Source: DASQUK01 sp963756425 (GTDB lineage: Bacteria; Actinomycetota; Acidimicrobiia; Acidimicrobiales; VFJN01). From it: a DNA stretch of 64,000 nucleotides. Below the pieces are notes generated by a model. The model made no database searches and was not told where the DNA came from. It was given only the letters and a program-made list of their open reading frames with translations. The DNA is taken from NCBI GenBank assembly GCA_963756425.1, contig CAVWNW010000022.1, positions 197,093-261,092 of the forward strand, given 5' to 3'. The position numbers and the translations under genes were made by a program. Each line of letters begins with the position of its first letter. Within the stretch, counting starts at the first letter, position 1. Shown here in pieces: positions 16,373 through 23,702 of the stretch.

Positions 16373-17047
16373 CTAGCGACGGGTCGGTGTCGGCGTTCGA
16401 CGACCCTTCCGGCTTGCTTCGGCCGGACGCTCCCGAGCGATCCCCGCGAGGATCAGATCGAGCATGGCCACCAGGTTCTCCTCGAGCGCATACTCCCCGT
16501 CCTCGTCAGCTACCCACCGGTAGACGACGCCGAGGTAGCCGTCGAAGATCAGCAGACCGGCGCGGACGGGATCGACGTCAGATGAGATGTCCCCCCGTTG
16601 CTGGCCCAGGCGCAGGGTGTCGGCGAACCGGTCGGGCGAAGCCGATGTGTAGGCCCGCAGCGGACCCCCACTGCTCAGCGATGCGCGCATGATGGCCCGC
16701 CCGGTGGTCGGGTCCTCCTCGTAGAAGCTGGCCACGACGCGCAAGGCCCGGCGCAGCCGGCGCCGCGTATCGGTGGTCTCCCGCTCGGCCTCAGCGAGGA
16801 TCTCGGCCAGCTCGCCCCCGCGACGCACGAACCACTCGTCGACGAGGTCCTCCTTCCGGCTGAAGTAGTTGAACACCGTCGCCCGTGCGACGTCCGCGCA
16901 GTCGCCGATCTCTTCCATCGTCGTTGCCTCGTAGCCGCGGGAGGCGAACAGGGCGACGGCGCACTCGAAGATGCGATCCCTCGTCGCCAGCTTCTTGCGC
17001 TCGCGACGACCGAGAGGTGTACCGGCGGCACCATCGGTCAAAGCCAC
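16373..17047 (-). CDS. TetR family transcriptional regulator
   Basis: 224 aa. The N-terminal TetR domain is clear: LATRDRIFECAVALFASRGY, TTMEEIGDCADVARATVFNY, FSRKEDLVDEWF (about residues 20-70). The C-terminal domain includes GRAIMRASLSSGGPLR and YLGVVYRWVADEDGEYALEE, typical of regulators of small hydrophobic ligands. The basic tail (RKGRRTPTPTRR) is unusual but short. It is divergent from a 49-codon small ORF at 17148 and the CDF gene beyond. The gap contains two direct TCCAAAC heptamers 17 bp apart (17069-17075, 17086-17092), a candidate binding region. Confidence 0.92.
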   Translation of the reverse strand: MALTDGAAGTPLGRRERKKLATRDRIFECAVALFASRGYEATTMEEIGDCADVARATVFNYFSRKEDLVDEWFVRRGGELAEILAEAERETTDTRRRLRRALRVVASFYEEDPTTGRAIMRASLSSGGPLRAYTSASPDRFADTLRLGQQRGDISSDVDPVRAGLLIFDGYLGVVYRWVADEDGEYALEENLVAMLDLILAGIARERPAEASRKGRRTPTPTRR

Positions 17048-17147
17048 TTGACAGTCCTTAGATGCGAGTCCAAACTAGTTACTGATCCAAACCTTGACTT
17101 TAGTCTGTTGAATCGACCATGACCAGATTCCCTGTGGAGGTGATTCC

Positions 17148-17297
17148 ATGGACTTCCTGACCAGCCTGAAGCTCGCCGACCTGCGCCAGCGTGACCTTAC
17201 GGCCGATTCGTCCCGCGCCCGGCTCGCCGCCGAGGCGAGACGAGTCCGCCGCCAGTGGGCCCACAACGATCGGCGAGCCCGCATCGCCCGTCGGTGA
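17148..17297 (+). CDS. Small basic hypothetical protein (49 aa)
   Basis: ATG 17148 follows gtggaggtgattcc, a near-perfect ribosome site, and opens a 49-codon frame ending TGA 17295-17297. The product (MDFLTSLKLADLRQRDL at the start, then an Arg/Ala-rich helix ending DRRARIARR) is predicted to be one or two amphipathic helices with a strongly basic C-terminal half. I recognise no family. It lies divergently from the TetR gene, so it may be its regulated neighbour, and 58 bp before the CDF exporter start. The strong ribosome site is the main reason to believe it. Confidence 0.5.
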   Translation: MDFLTSLKLADLRQRDLTADSSRARLAAEARRVRRQWAHNDRRARIARR

Positions 17298-17355
17298 GAG
17301 CATCGGCGCACTGCGGCATCAGGCCCGCCCGAGATCACACCCACGATGAAGACCC

Positions 17356-18408
17356 ATGACCATGCGACATGACCACGATCACCCGCGACACGACGACGAG
17401 GTCGATCAGCACGTCCACGACCAGCGCAGCGGGTTGCTCGGTGCCATCCGCCAGCTCGTAGCCCCGCACAGCCACGACCAGGCCGAGCTGATCGACTCGG
17501 CCACGGCCACCCGGGAAGGCCTCCGGACCTTGGGCATCAGCCTCGGTGGGCTCGGTCTCACCGCAGTTCTCCAGGTCGCCGTCCTCACGATCTCCGGATC
17601 GGTCGCCCTGCTGGCGGACACCATCCACAACGTCTCGGACGCCCTCACCGCTGTACCCATCGCCATTGCCTTCTGGCTGGGTCGACGCCCACCGAACCGG
17701 CGCTACGCGTATGGCTACGGACGCGCCGAAGACCTCGCCGGCATCTTCGTCGTGGCCATGATCGCCATCTCCGCCCTCGTTGCCGGCTGGCAAGCTGCTC
17801 AACGGCTCGTGGACCCCCAGCTCCTCGACCATCCCGGGTGGGTCGCCGTCGCGGGGCTCATCGGGTTCGCAGGCAACGAGCTCGTCGCCATCTACCGCAT
17901 CCGCACCGGTCGCCGCATCGGCTCTGCCGCACTGGTAGCCGACGGGCTGCATGCCCGCACCGACGGGCTCACGTCGCTGGCCGTCATCGGCGCCGCCGTC
18001 GGCACGATTGCCGGCTGGTCCTACGCCGACCCGCTCATCGGACTGGCAATCAGCGCCGCCATCCTCAACGTCCTACGCCACGCCGCTCGCGACATCTACC
18101 GGCGGCTCATGGACCACGCCGACCCCGTCGTCATCGGTCGCGTCGAACACCAGCTCCATCACATCGATGGGATCCACGGCATCGACCGGGTCCGCGTGCG
18201 CTGGGTCGGCCACCAACTCCACGTCGACGCCGACGTCGTCCTCGACGCCCACCTCGAGCTCGCCCGCGCCCACGACATCCTCGAGGACGCCCGCCACCGG
18301 CTCTTCCACACCATCCCCCGGCTCGCCGACGCCCTCCTCCACGCCAGCCCCACGCACGAAGCCGGCGACCCCCACGCCACCACTCGCCACCACTTCGCCA
18401 CCGGCTAG
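17356..18408 (+). CDS. Cation diffusion facilitator (CDF) family metal transporter
   Basis: 350 aa with six predicted membrane segments. The N-terminal 45 residues are His/Asp-rich (HDHDHPRHDDEVDQHVHDQ), a probable metal-gathering tail. The transport-site motifs are visible: ADTIHNVSD (D88, H91, D95 in helix II) and ADGLHARTD (D196, H199, D203 in helix V). An H-x-x-x-D in both helices is typical for Zn/Co-type CDFs. A cytoplasmic C-terminal domain follows (RVEHQLHHIDGIHGIDRVRV). It exports divalent metal from the cytoplasm by proton antiport. It is followed by a DJ-1 family gene after 137 bp. Confidence 0.94.
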   Translation: MTMRHDHDHPRHDDEVDQHVHDQRSGLLGAIRQLVAPHSHDQAELIDSATATREGLRTLGISLGGLGLTAVLQVAVLTISGSVALLADTIHNVSDALTAVPIAIAFWLGRRPPNRRYAYGYGRAEDLAGIFVVAMIAISALVAGWQAAQRLVDPQLLDHPGWVAVAGLIGFAGNELVAIYRIRTGRRIGSAALVADGLHARTDGLTSLAVIGAAVGTIAGWSYADPLIGLAISAAILNVLRHAARDIYRRLMDHADPVVIGRVEHQLHHIDGIHGIDRVRVRWVGHQLHVDADVVLDAHLELARAHDILEDARHRLFHTIPRLADALLHASPTHEAGDPHATTRHHFATG

Positions 18409-18545
18409 CCGCAGCTCCGTCAGGCGACCATCGCGTCGCTCGATTCGATGGTCTGCGGCGCCGGCGTCGTCGCCCAGATGGGCGATGTCCCGATGGGTCC
18501 CGTGTGCCACGTTCACGTGAGGCCCCAACCACCGAAGGAGAACCC

Positions 18546-19163
18546 ATGACCACGTACGGCATCCTCATCTTCGAAAGGGTCGAAGAACTCGACTTCGTGG
18601 GCCCCTGGGAGGTCTTCGGCGCATCGGCCGCGGCCCGAGCCCGCGACAAGGCGGGCACGGACGCGGTGGTGACCATCGCCGAGCAGGCCGATCACATCCA
18701 CTGCAACCGGGGGCTGCAGGTCATTCCCCACCACACGCTGGACAACCATCCACCGCTGGACGTCCTGCTCGTTCCCGGCGGCACGGGCACACGACGAGAG
18801 GTGAACAACCCCACCGTGCTCGAATGGATCCAGAAGGTGGCCGCCCGCGTGGACTGGGTCACCAGCGTGTGCGACGGGGCGGGACTCCTCCATGCGGCGG
18901 GCCCTGCCCGCGGCCGCCGCGTCGCCACCGATTGGGAGTTCGAGGACGAGCTCGAGGCCCGCGGCGACGTCACCGTGGTCCGCGACGCCCGCTACGTCGT
19001 CGACGGCAACGTGGTCACCAGCCAAGGCGTATCCGCCGGGATCGACATGGCCCTCTGGCTCATCGGCCGGATCCACGGTCGGCAGCACGCCCGAGTCGTC
19101 CGCCGCGGGATCCAGTACGAGCCAGCCCCGCCCTACATGGCCGACGAACCCCTCGCCTCCTAG
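18546..19163 (+). CDS. DJ-1/PfpI family protein
   Basis: 205 aa with the DJ-1/PfpI glutamine-amidotransferase-like fold. The conserved Glu lies in ERVEELDFVGPWEVFG (about E14), and the nucleophile Cys109 in the elbow WVTSVCDGAGLLHAAG. A C-terminal block VDGNVVTSQGVSAGIDMAL is typical of the isonitrile-hydratase/AraC-amidase-like subgroup. Start ATG 18546 has aaggagaaccc upstream. Possible roles are isonitrile hydratase, glyoxalase-III-like or stress protein; sequence does not decide. The arginase-like gene begins 12 bp after its stop, so they probably form an operon. Confidence 0.9.
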   Translation: MTTYGILIFERVEELDFVGPWEVFGASAAARARDKAGTDAVVTIAEQADHIHCNRGLQVIPHHTLDNHPPLDVLLVPGGTGTRREVNNPTVLEWIQKVAARVDWVTSVCDGAGLLHAAGPARGRRVATDWEFEDELEARGDVTVVRDARYVVDGNVVTSQGVSAGIDMALWLIGRIHGRQHARVVRRGIQYEPAPPYMADEPLAS

Positions 19164-19174
19164 CGACGCGCACC

Positions 19175-20209
19175 ATGGCCGGCTACGCCGTCATCGAGGC
19201 CCCGTCGGTGCTCGGCCTGTTCCCCAACGGGGTCGAGCGGCTGCCAGGGGCGCTGCTCGATGCCGGCCTCGCCGACGCCCTGGGCGCCCGGCGCGCCGGT
19301 GTCGTGCCGCCCCCCGCGTACGATGGCCGCCGCGACCCGGCGACGGGGTTGCGCAATCCGACCGCGCTGCGCGACTACGCGTACCAGCTGGCCAACGCCA
19401 CCGGAGCGGTCCTGGAGGGCGGCGACACCCCCATCGTGCTCGGCGGCGACTGTTCGATCCTGCTCGGGAACCTGTTGGCCCTGCACCGGCGGGGTCGCCA
19501 CGGGCTGCTCTTCATCGACGGCCACGCCGACTTCTACCAACCATCGGCCGAGCCCCACGGCGAAGCGGCCTCGATGGACCTGGCCCTCGCCACCGGCCGG
19601 GGCCCGAGCGTGGTGACCGACCTGGAGGGCCGGGCGCCCCTGGTTCGGGACGAGGACGTGGTGCATGTCGGACGCCGCGACGCCGACGAGGCCGAGCGAG
19701 CCGGCAGCCAACGCATCGAGGAAACACCGATCACCGTGTTCGACCTCGCCAGCGTCCGCCAACGGGGGCCGGAGTCCATCGCCCACGACGCCCTCGCCCG
19801 GCTCGTCCGTCGCGACCTCGACGGCATCTGGGTCCACCTCGACTGCGACGCGCTCGACGACGCCGTCATGCCCGCCGTCGACTACCGGCTCCCCGATGGC
19901 CTCCGCTGGCACGAGTTGGAGGCGGTCCTGGGCGCCGCGATCGCCAGCGGCGCGGTCGCCGGCATCGAGGTCACGATCTTCAACCCGGCACTCGATCCCG
20001 ACGGGTCGATCGCCCGAGACCTGGTCGCATGCCTTACCCGTGCTCTAGCCGAGGGACGAAGCCGGCGCCGCGCGCGCCCGCGACTTCACTCGACCGCGGC
20101 GAGCCCTGACACCGCTCGGCTCGCACCGCGCCCCGCCGTCCCGCCACCCACGCCGTTGCCTGCCGTGGCGTACGGTCGATGGCAGCGGGCGCGGCCCTGT
20201 TGCCCGTGA
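19175..20209 (+). CDS. Arginase/agmatinase family protein with a Cys in the first metal-ligand motif
   Basis: 344 aa in the ureohydrolase fold. Metal motifs are recognisable: VLGGDCSILLG (residues ~88-98; normally GGDHS), LFIDGHADFYQ (D115, H117, D119) and WVHLDCDALDD. The usual first Mn-ligand His is replaced by Cys while the other ligands remain. The C-terminal ~45 residues are Pro/Arg-rich and may be an extension past the fold. Possible substrates are arginine, agmatine, formimidoylglutamate or a guanidino compound. It is close behind the DJ-1 gene (12 bp), suggesting a common transcript. Confidence 0.88.
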   Translation: MAGYAVIEAPSVLGLFPNGVERLPGALLDAGLADALGARRAGVVPPPAYDGRRDPATGLRNPTALRDYAYQLANATGAVLEGGDTPIVLGGDCSILLGNLLALHRRGRHGLLFIDGHADFYQPSAEPHGEAASMDLALATGRGPSVVTDLEGRAPLVRDEDVVHVGRRDADEAERAGSQRIEETPITVFDLASVRQRGPESIAHDALARLVRRDLDGIWVHLDCDALDDAVMPAVDYRLPDGLRWHELEAVLGAAIASGAVAGIEVTIFNPALDPDGSIARDLVACLTRALAEGRSRRRARPRLHSTAASPDTARLAPRPAVPPPTPLPAVAYGRWQRARPCCP

Positions 20210-20306
20210 CGCCGCAGCCGAACGCGATAGCGGCCTTCGGATCGAAGTACCCACTGCTCGTTCCGGCCGCCGGCTGACGGCCTTCGTCACCGACAAAGGA
20301 GCATGC

Positions 20307-20774
20307 ATGGTCACCATCCACATGCACCAGAACACCACCGCAACGCCCGAAGAGTTCATCGCCGGGCTGACCGACTTCGGCCCTGGCCGGGCGAATCTGT
20401 TCCCCAACAGCGCCGACGACTACTTGAAGGTGCACGACCGCGGTCCCACCTACGCCGACGTCACCGAGGGCTCAGGCGGCGTCTGGGAGCGGCTGCACTA
20501 CGACTGGTCGGATCCGAGCCGCGTGGTGATGACGACCACCGACTCCAACATCTGGGGAGGGAGCTCCGGCCACACCTACACGTTCACGCGGAAGCCCGAC
20601 GGGACGACCGACGTGGACGCCGTCGTGGTGCGCGAAGGCAAGAACCTGAAGGGGCGTCTCTTGGGCGTCGTCGTCGGGAGCGTCGGCAAGAGCAGGCTGA
20701 CCAAGGCGTTCGACACGTCCGTGAAGGCCATCGAGGCCAGGGCCGAGGGGGCCCGAGCGCCTGAACAGCCGTAG
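20307..20774 (+). CDS. SRPBCC family protein
   Basis: 155 aa, START/Bet v1-like ligand-binding protein: N-terminal VTIHMHQNTTATPEEFIAGL, central YADVTEGSGGVWERLHYDWS and VVMTTTDSNIWGGSSGHTYT, and C-terminal helix SRLTKAFDTSVKAIEARAE. Ribosome site acaaaggagc precedes ATG 20307. These proteins bind hydrophobic small molecules, but the specific role is unknown. The next 80 bp lead into a degenerate LuxR helix-turn-helix remnant. No clear operon partner. Confidence 0.85.
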   Translation: MVTIHMHQNTTATPEEFIAGLTDFGPGRANLFPNSADDYLKVHDRGPTYADVTEGSGGVWERLHYDWSDPSRVVMTTTDSNIWGGSSGHTYTFTRKPDGTTDVDAVVVREGKNLKGRLLGVVVGSVGKSRLTKAFDTSVKAIEARAEGARAPEQP

Positions 20775-20844
20775 GAGCCGAGCGGATAGGGCCGTCCGAC
20801 TCCTCGCCACGTTCTCCCAGACACGCGCCGAAGGGCCATCGGCT

Positions 20845-21057
20845 CAGCCCATCGAACCGCTCACCGAGCGCGAAGAACGGTGCTCGTGACCGTTGCCCCC
20901 GGCCGAACCACGCCGAGATCGCCGACGAGCTGCACATCAGCCTCAGCCCGTCAAGACCCACATCGCAAGCCTCATGACCAAGCTCGCAGCACGAGACCGC
21001 GTCGAGCTGGCGATGTGGGCCTACGAGACCGACCGGATCATGCGGCTGACAAGCCGC
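20845..21057 (+). pseudogene. LuxR/NarL C-terminal helix-turn-helix remnant (several frameshifts)
   Basis: Fragments of one LuxR-type DNA-binding domain are spread over three frames: EPLTEREER (start of the HTH), then NHAEIADELHISLS, then VKTHIASLMTKLAARDRVEL followed by AMWAYETDRI. The linear order and spacing match a NarL/LuxR C-terminus with at least two indels between pieces. No N-terminal receiver or sensor part is present upstream. It is most likely a decayed remnant, and it immediately precedes the GNAT gene at 21091. Confidence 0.6.
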
Positions 21058-21090
21058 CGCTGCGTGCCTCGACCTGGCCACAATGGCTCG

Positions 21091-21597
21091 ATGACCGAGG
21101 TGATCCTGCGCCCGATCCAAGAAGCGGACCTGGCCGACTTGTGCCGGTACTCGACTGACCCGGAGGCGGCGGGGGTGTTCGAGTGGACGGGCTTCGAGGA
21201 CCCGAAGGCGATGCGACGGCGCTGGGAGGAAGACGGCTGGCTCGGTGCCGAGCACGGGCGGCTGGCCATCATGAGCGGGGACTCGCTCGCCGGGAACGTG
21301 AGCTACAAGGACCGCTCGCCGTGGATGACAAAGGGGGCGATCTATGAGATCGGGATTGCCTTGTTCCCGGAGTATCGGGGTCAAGGGGTGGGGACGGCCG
21401 CCCAACGCCTGCTGGTTCAGTACCTGCTCGACACCATGCCGGCGCATCGGATCGAGGCGCACACCGAGCCCGAGAACATTGCCGAGCAGCGGGCGCTGGA
21501 GAAGGTTGGCTTCGAGCGTGAAGGGGTGCTGCAGCAAACTGTATTCCGGGCTGGAAAGTGGCGCGACAGCATCATGTACGCGCTGATCCGAAACTGA
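21091..21597 (+). CDS. GNAT family N-acetyltransferase (RimJ/RimL-like)
   Basis: 168 aa. N-terminal TEVILRPIQEADLADLCRYS and the acetyl-CoA-binding motif ALFPEYRGQGVGTAAQRLLV, then PAHRIEAHTEPENIAEQRAL and EKVGFEREGVLQQTVF. This matches the RimJ/RimL/diamine acetyltransferase branch, which acetylates protein N-termini, amino-glycosides or polyamines. ATG 21091 is preferred over in-frame upstream starts because those run into the decayed LuxR sequence. Substrate unknown. Confidence 0.9.
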   Translation: MTEVILRPIQEADLADLCRYSTDPEAAGVFEWTGFEDPKAMRRRWEEDGWLGAEHGRLAIMSGDSLAGNVSYKDRSPWMTKGAIYEIGIALFPEYRGQGVGTAAQRLLVQYLLDTMPAHRIEAHTEPENIAEQRALEKVGFEREGVLQQTVFRAGKWRDSIMYALIRN

Positions 21598-21706
21598 CGG
21601 ACAGATCCGGCGGGGTCGGGGCGTTCGAAGCGATCCAGACGTCGTGCTCCGGCACGCCTGTGGACAGGGCTGACTCCGGGTTGCTGAGCCCTTGATTGGC
21701 TTGCTG

Positions 21707-22846
21707 CTACGGCCGCAGCGGCGCGATGGCCGACGTCGTCGACGAGTTGGTTGGCGCCGTCGGACGGCCGCACGCCATCTCGGGTTGGCGATAGACGGTG
21801 CCGTCGGCCGGGATCACGATGTCGCCTCGGTCGTTGATGTCGTGAGCGACGGTGTCGGTCCGTTCGCCCGGAGCGACGATCGTGGTGTACTTCCCCTTGT
21901 CCCAGAGGAAGCCTCGGGTGTTGACGCCGTTGGGGTCGCCGTAGCCGCCGACGATGCGGCCGCGGTTGTCGATGCGGCTGGGCACGGTGAATGGTGAACC
22001 GGGCCGATCGATCCTCGTGAAGCGCCCGTTGGTCAGCAGGAAGCCTCGCCGTGTGCCGCCGGTGTCGTAGTGGCCGACCATCTGGCCGCGATCGTTGATG
22101 CCGGAGACCGTTGTGCCCTCGGCCCCGGGGAAGTCGATCGGGGTGAACCTGCCGCTGCGCATCACGAAGCCGCGGAGCCGACCGGTCTCGTAGTACGCGT
22201 AGGGGTCGAGGCCGGGGACCGCCTCGATGAAGGCTCCGACGACGTCGCCCCGATCGTTGACGCCGAGGGGCTGGGTCAGGGCGGCGCCGGGGGCATCGAT
22301 GGTTGTCACGTCGCCACGCTGCGACACGAACCCATGGACCGTCCCGAAGGGCAACCTGCCCCGCGTGCCCGGGACAGCGTCGGCTTCGATGTACTGGCCC
22401 ACGACCTCAGTCCGGTCGTTGACGTCGTAGGCCAGGGTGAGGCGAGCGCCAGGGACATCGATCCGCGTGTGCCTACCCCGGCTGTCGCGCAGGACGGCGT
22501 GGTTTCCGACGATCGGATCGAAGCCAGGGGAGTCGGGCATGGCCCCGGCCTCGTAGTAGGCACCCACGGCCTGGCCCCGGTCGTTGATGCCGAAGTACGT
22601 GGTCGCTCGGGGATCGGACGAGGCGTCAGAGGGTGGCGCCAATGCTGTGAAGTCACTGCCGCGCAAGACCAGGTTGCCGCACGTGTCGGCTGGCGACAGC
22701 TCGCGGTCGGCGCCACGGCCCGGCTCCGCGAGGGGATCCGCCCCGTCGAGCGACGAGCAGGCCACGGGCAGCACGGACAAGGCGACGGCAGCCCCGAGCG
22801 CCTTCAACCCACGCCTTGTCCCATGTGGTCTACCCGGCGAATCCAT
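21707..22846 (-). CDS. Lipoprotein with HAF-type repeats (six 'NDRG' beta repeats)
   Basis: 379 aa. The N-terminus has a positively charged stretch and hydrophobic core ending LPVACSS, a lipobox with Cys30 as the lipid anchor, so it should be exported and membrane-anchored. The mature part has six ~45-60 aa repeats, each with an I/V-N-D-R-G core: GINDRGQAVGAY, DVNDRTEVVGQY, GVNDRGDVVGAF, GINDRGQMVGHY, RIDNRGRIVGGY and DINDRGDIV, alternating with GFV/GFL-type strands. This is the extracellular HAF repeat family, found in secreted proteins of soil bacteria. Fold is probably a beta-propeller; function unknown. It is transcribed away from the secreted-protein pair at 23083. Confidence 0.85.
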   Translation of the reverse strand: MDSPGRPHGTRRGLKALGAAVALSVLPVACSSLDGADPLAEPGRGADRELSPADTCGNLVLRGSDFTALAPPSDASSDPRATTYFGINDRGQAVGAYYEAGAMPDSPGFDPIVGNHAVLRDSRGRHTRIDVPGARLTLAYDVNDRTEVVGQYIEADAVPGTRGRLPFGTVHGFVSQRGDVTTIDAPGAALTQPLGVNDRGDVVGAFIEAVPGLDPYAYYETGRLRGFVMRSGRFTPIDFPGAEGTTVSGINDRGQMVGHYDTGGTRRGFLLTNGRFTRIDRPGSPFTVPSRIDNRGRIVGGYGDPNGVNTRGFLWDKGKYTTIVAPGERTDTVAHDINDRGDIVIPADGTVYRQPEMACGRPTAPTNSSTTSAIAPLRP

Positions 22847-23082
22847 GCTGGCGTCCTTCCGACCATCGAAGCGATGCCCACCCGCTGGATGTTCGGATCC
22901 ACCTCGACGGCCGGATCAGTCTGCGCACGGTGGTCGGAGCGGCTCGATGGCCACTGCCGTCATCCGAAGTCCGGTTCGGATACGTAGGGGTGGCGGGACC
23001 GGTCGTGCATCCGCGACGGCTCCACGCCCCACAGGGCTGACACCTCGACCGATCCCCTCACACACCGCTCAGGAGATCAACG

Positions 23083-23343
23083 ATGCGAAAGACTCTTCTC
23101 TCCCTCGGGACGACCGCAGCCGCGGGCGCAACCGCGCTCATGCTGGCTACGGCTGCCTCCCCGCCGAACGCCGAGGGCGAGTCCGACACGGCGACCGTCT
23201 GCAACACAGGGAACGGCGAGAACGTGTGCGTCGCGGGCTTGGACGTCGACCTCGTGTCCGCGAGGCCGGCGAACGACAAGGAGGCGCACGTACCGATCTG
23301 GTTCACGTTGAGCATTGGCGGCGCCGAGGCCGCTGGCTTCTAG
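23083..23343 (+). CDS. Small secreted protein A of a tandem pair (86 aa)
   Basis: Begins MRKTLLSLGTTAAAGATALM, a signal peptide whose likely cleavage follows ATAASPPNA. The short acidic mature part carries two Cys residues (VCNTGNGENVCVAG) that could form a disulfide. The start is preceded by caggagatcaacg. The next gene (23394) has the same leader pattern and an almost identical first 12 residues, showing a tandem duplication followed by divergence of the mature parts. I recognise no family. The location upstream of a methyltransferase could be coincidental. Confidence 0.65.
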   Translation: MRKTLLSLGTTAAAGATALMLATAASPPNAEGESDTATVCNTGNGENVCVAGLDVDLVSARPANDKEAHVPIWFTLSIGGAEAAGF

Positions 23344-23393
23344 TCCTTGCCGGCTGACATCCAACGGATGGCTACACCAGTCAGGAGATCACT

Positions 23394-23639
23394 GTGGGAT
23401 TGCGAAAGACCCTGCTAACCCTCGGGACCGCCGCCGCCGCCACCGCAGCGATTGCCCTCACGGTCGAAATGGGCACCTCCCCCGAGGAGGGCCGCCGTCA
23501 GGCCGACGAGGGCACCGAGATGAAGGTCGCCCGTGTCGAGAGGAGCCCCGAGTCCGGGGCCGAGTACGCCTACGCGTGGCCGAAGAAATACACGGGCGTT
23601 GGCCTCAAGGCCGACTCCAACGAAGTGGCGCTCGATTAG
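23394..23639 (+). CDS. Small secreted protein B of a tandem pair (81 aa)
   Basis: GTG start at 23394 with caggagatcact upstream, the same leader sequence as the gene at 23083. The N-terminus LRKTLLTLGTAAAATAAIAL parallels the first copy, but the mature segment differs: charged, no Cys, ending SGAEYAYAWPKKYTGVGLKA then DSNEVALD. Signal-peptide and leader conservation with a diverged mature region is the pattern seen in paralogous secreted peptides. No family recognised. A terminator is not obvious in the 63 bp before the methyltransferase start. Confidence 0.6.
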   Translation: MGLRKTLLTLGTAAAATAAIALTVEMGTSPEEGRRQADEGTEMKVARVERSPESGAEYAYAWPKKYTGVGLKADSNEVALD

Positions 23640-23702
23640 TGGCCGATCACCGGCAGCCGCTCGAGCTAGGCGGCCGCGGCCGTCGTCGTCGGCCCGAGCA
23701 TC

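Noticed and set aside
17838..18545. In-frame extension upstream of the DJ-1 gene inside the CDF gene
   Set aside because: The extension translates as Arg/Pro-rich shadow of the CDF gene; ATG 18546 has an aaggag ribosome site and starts the conserved domain.
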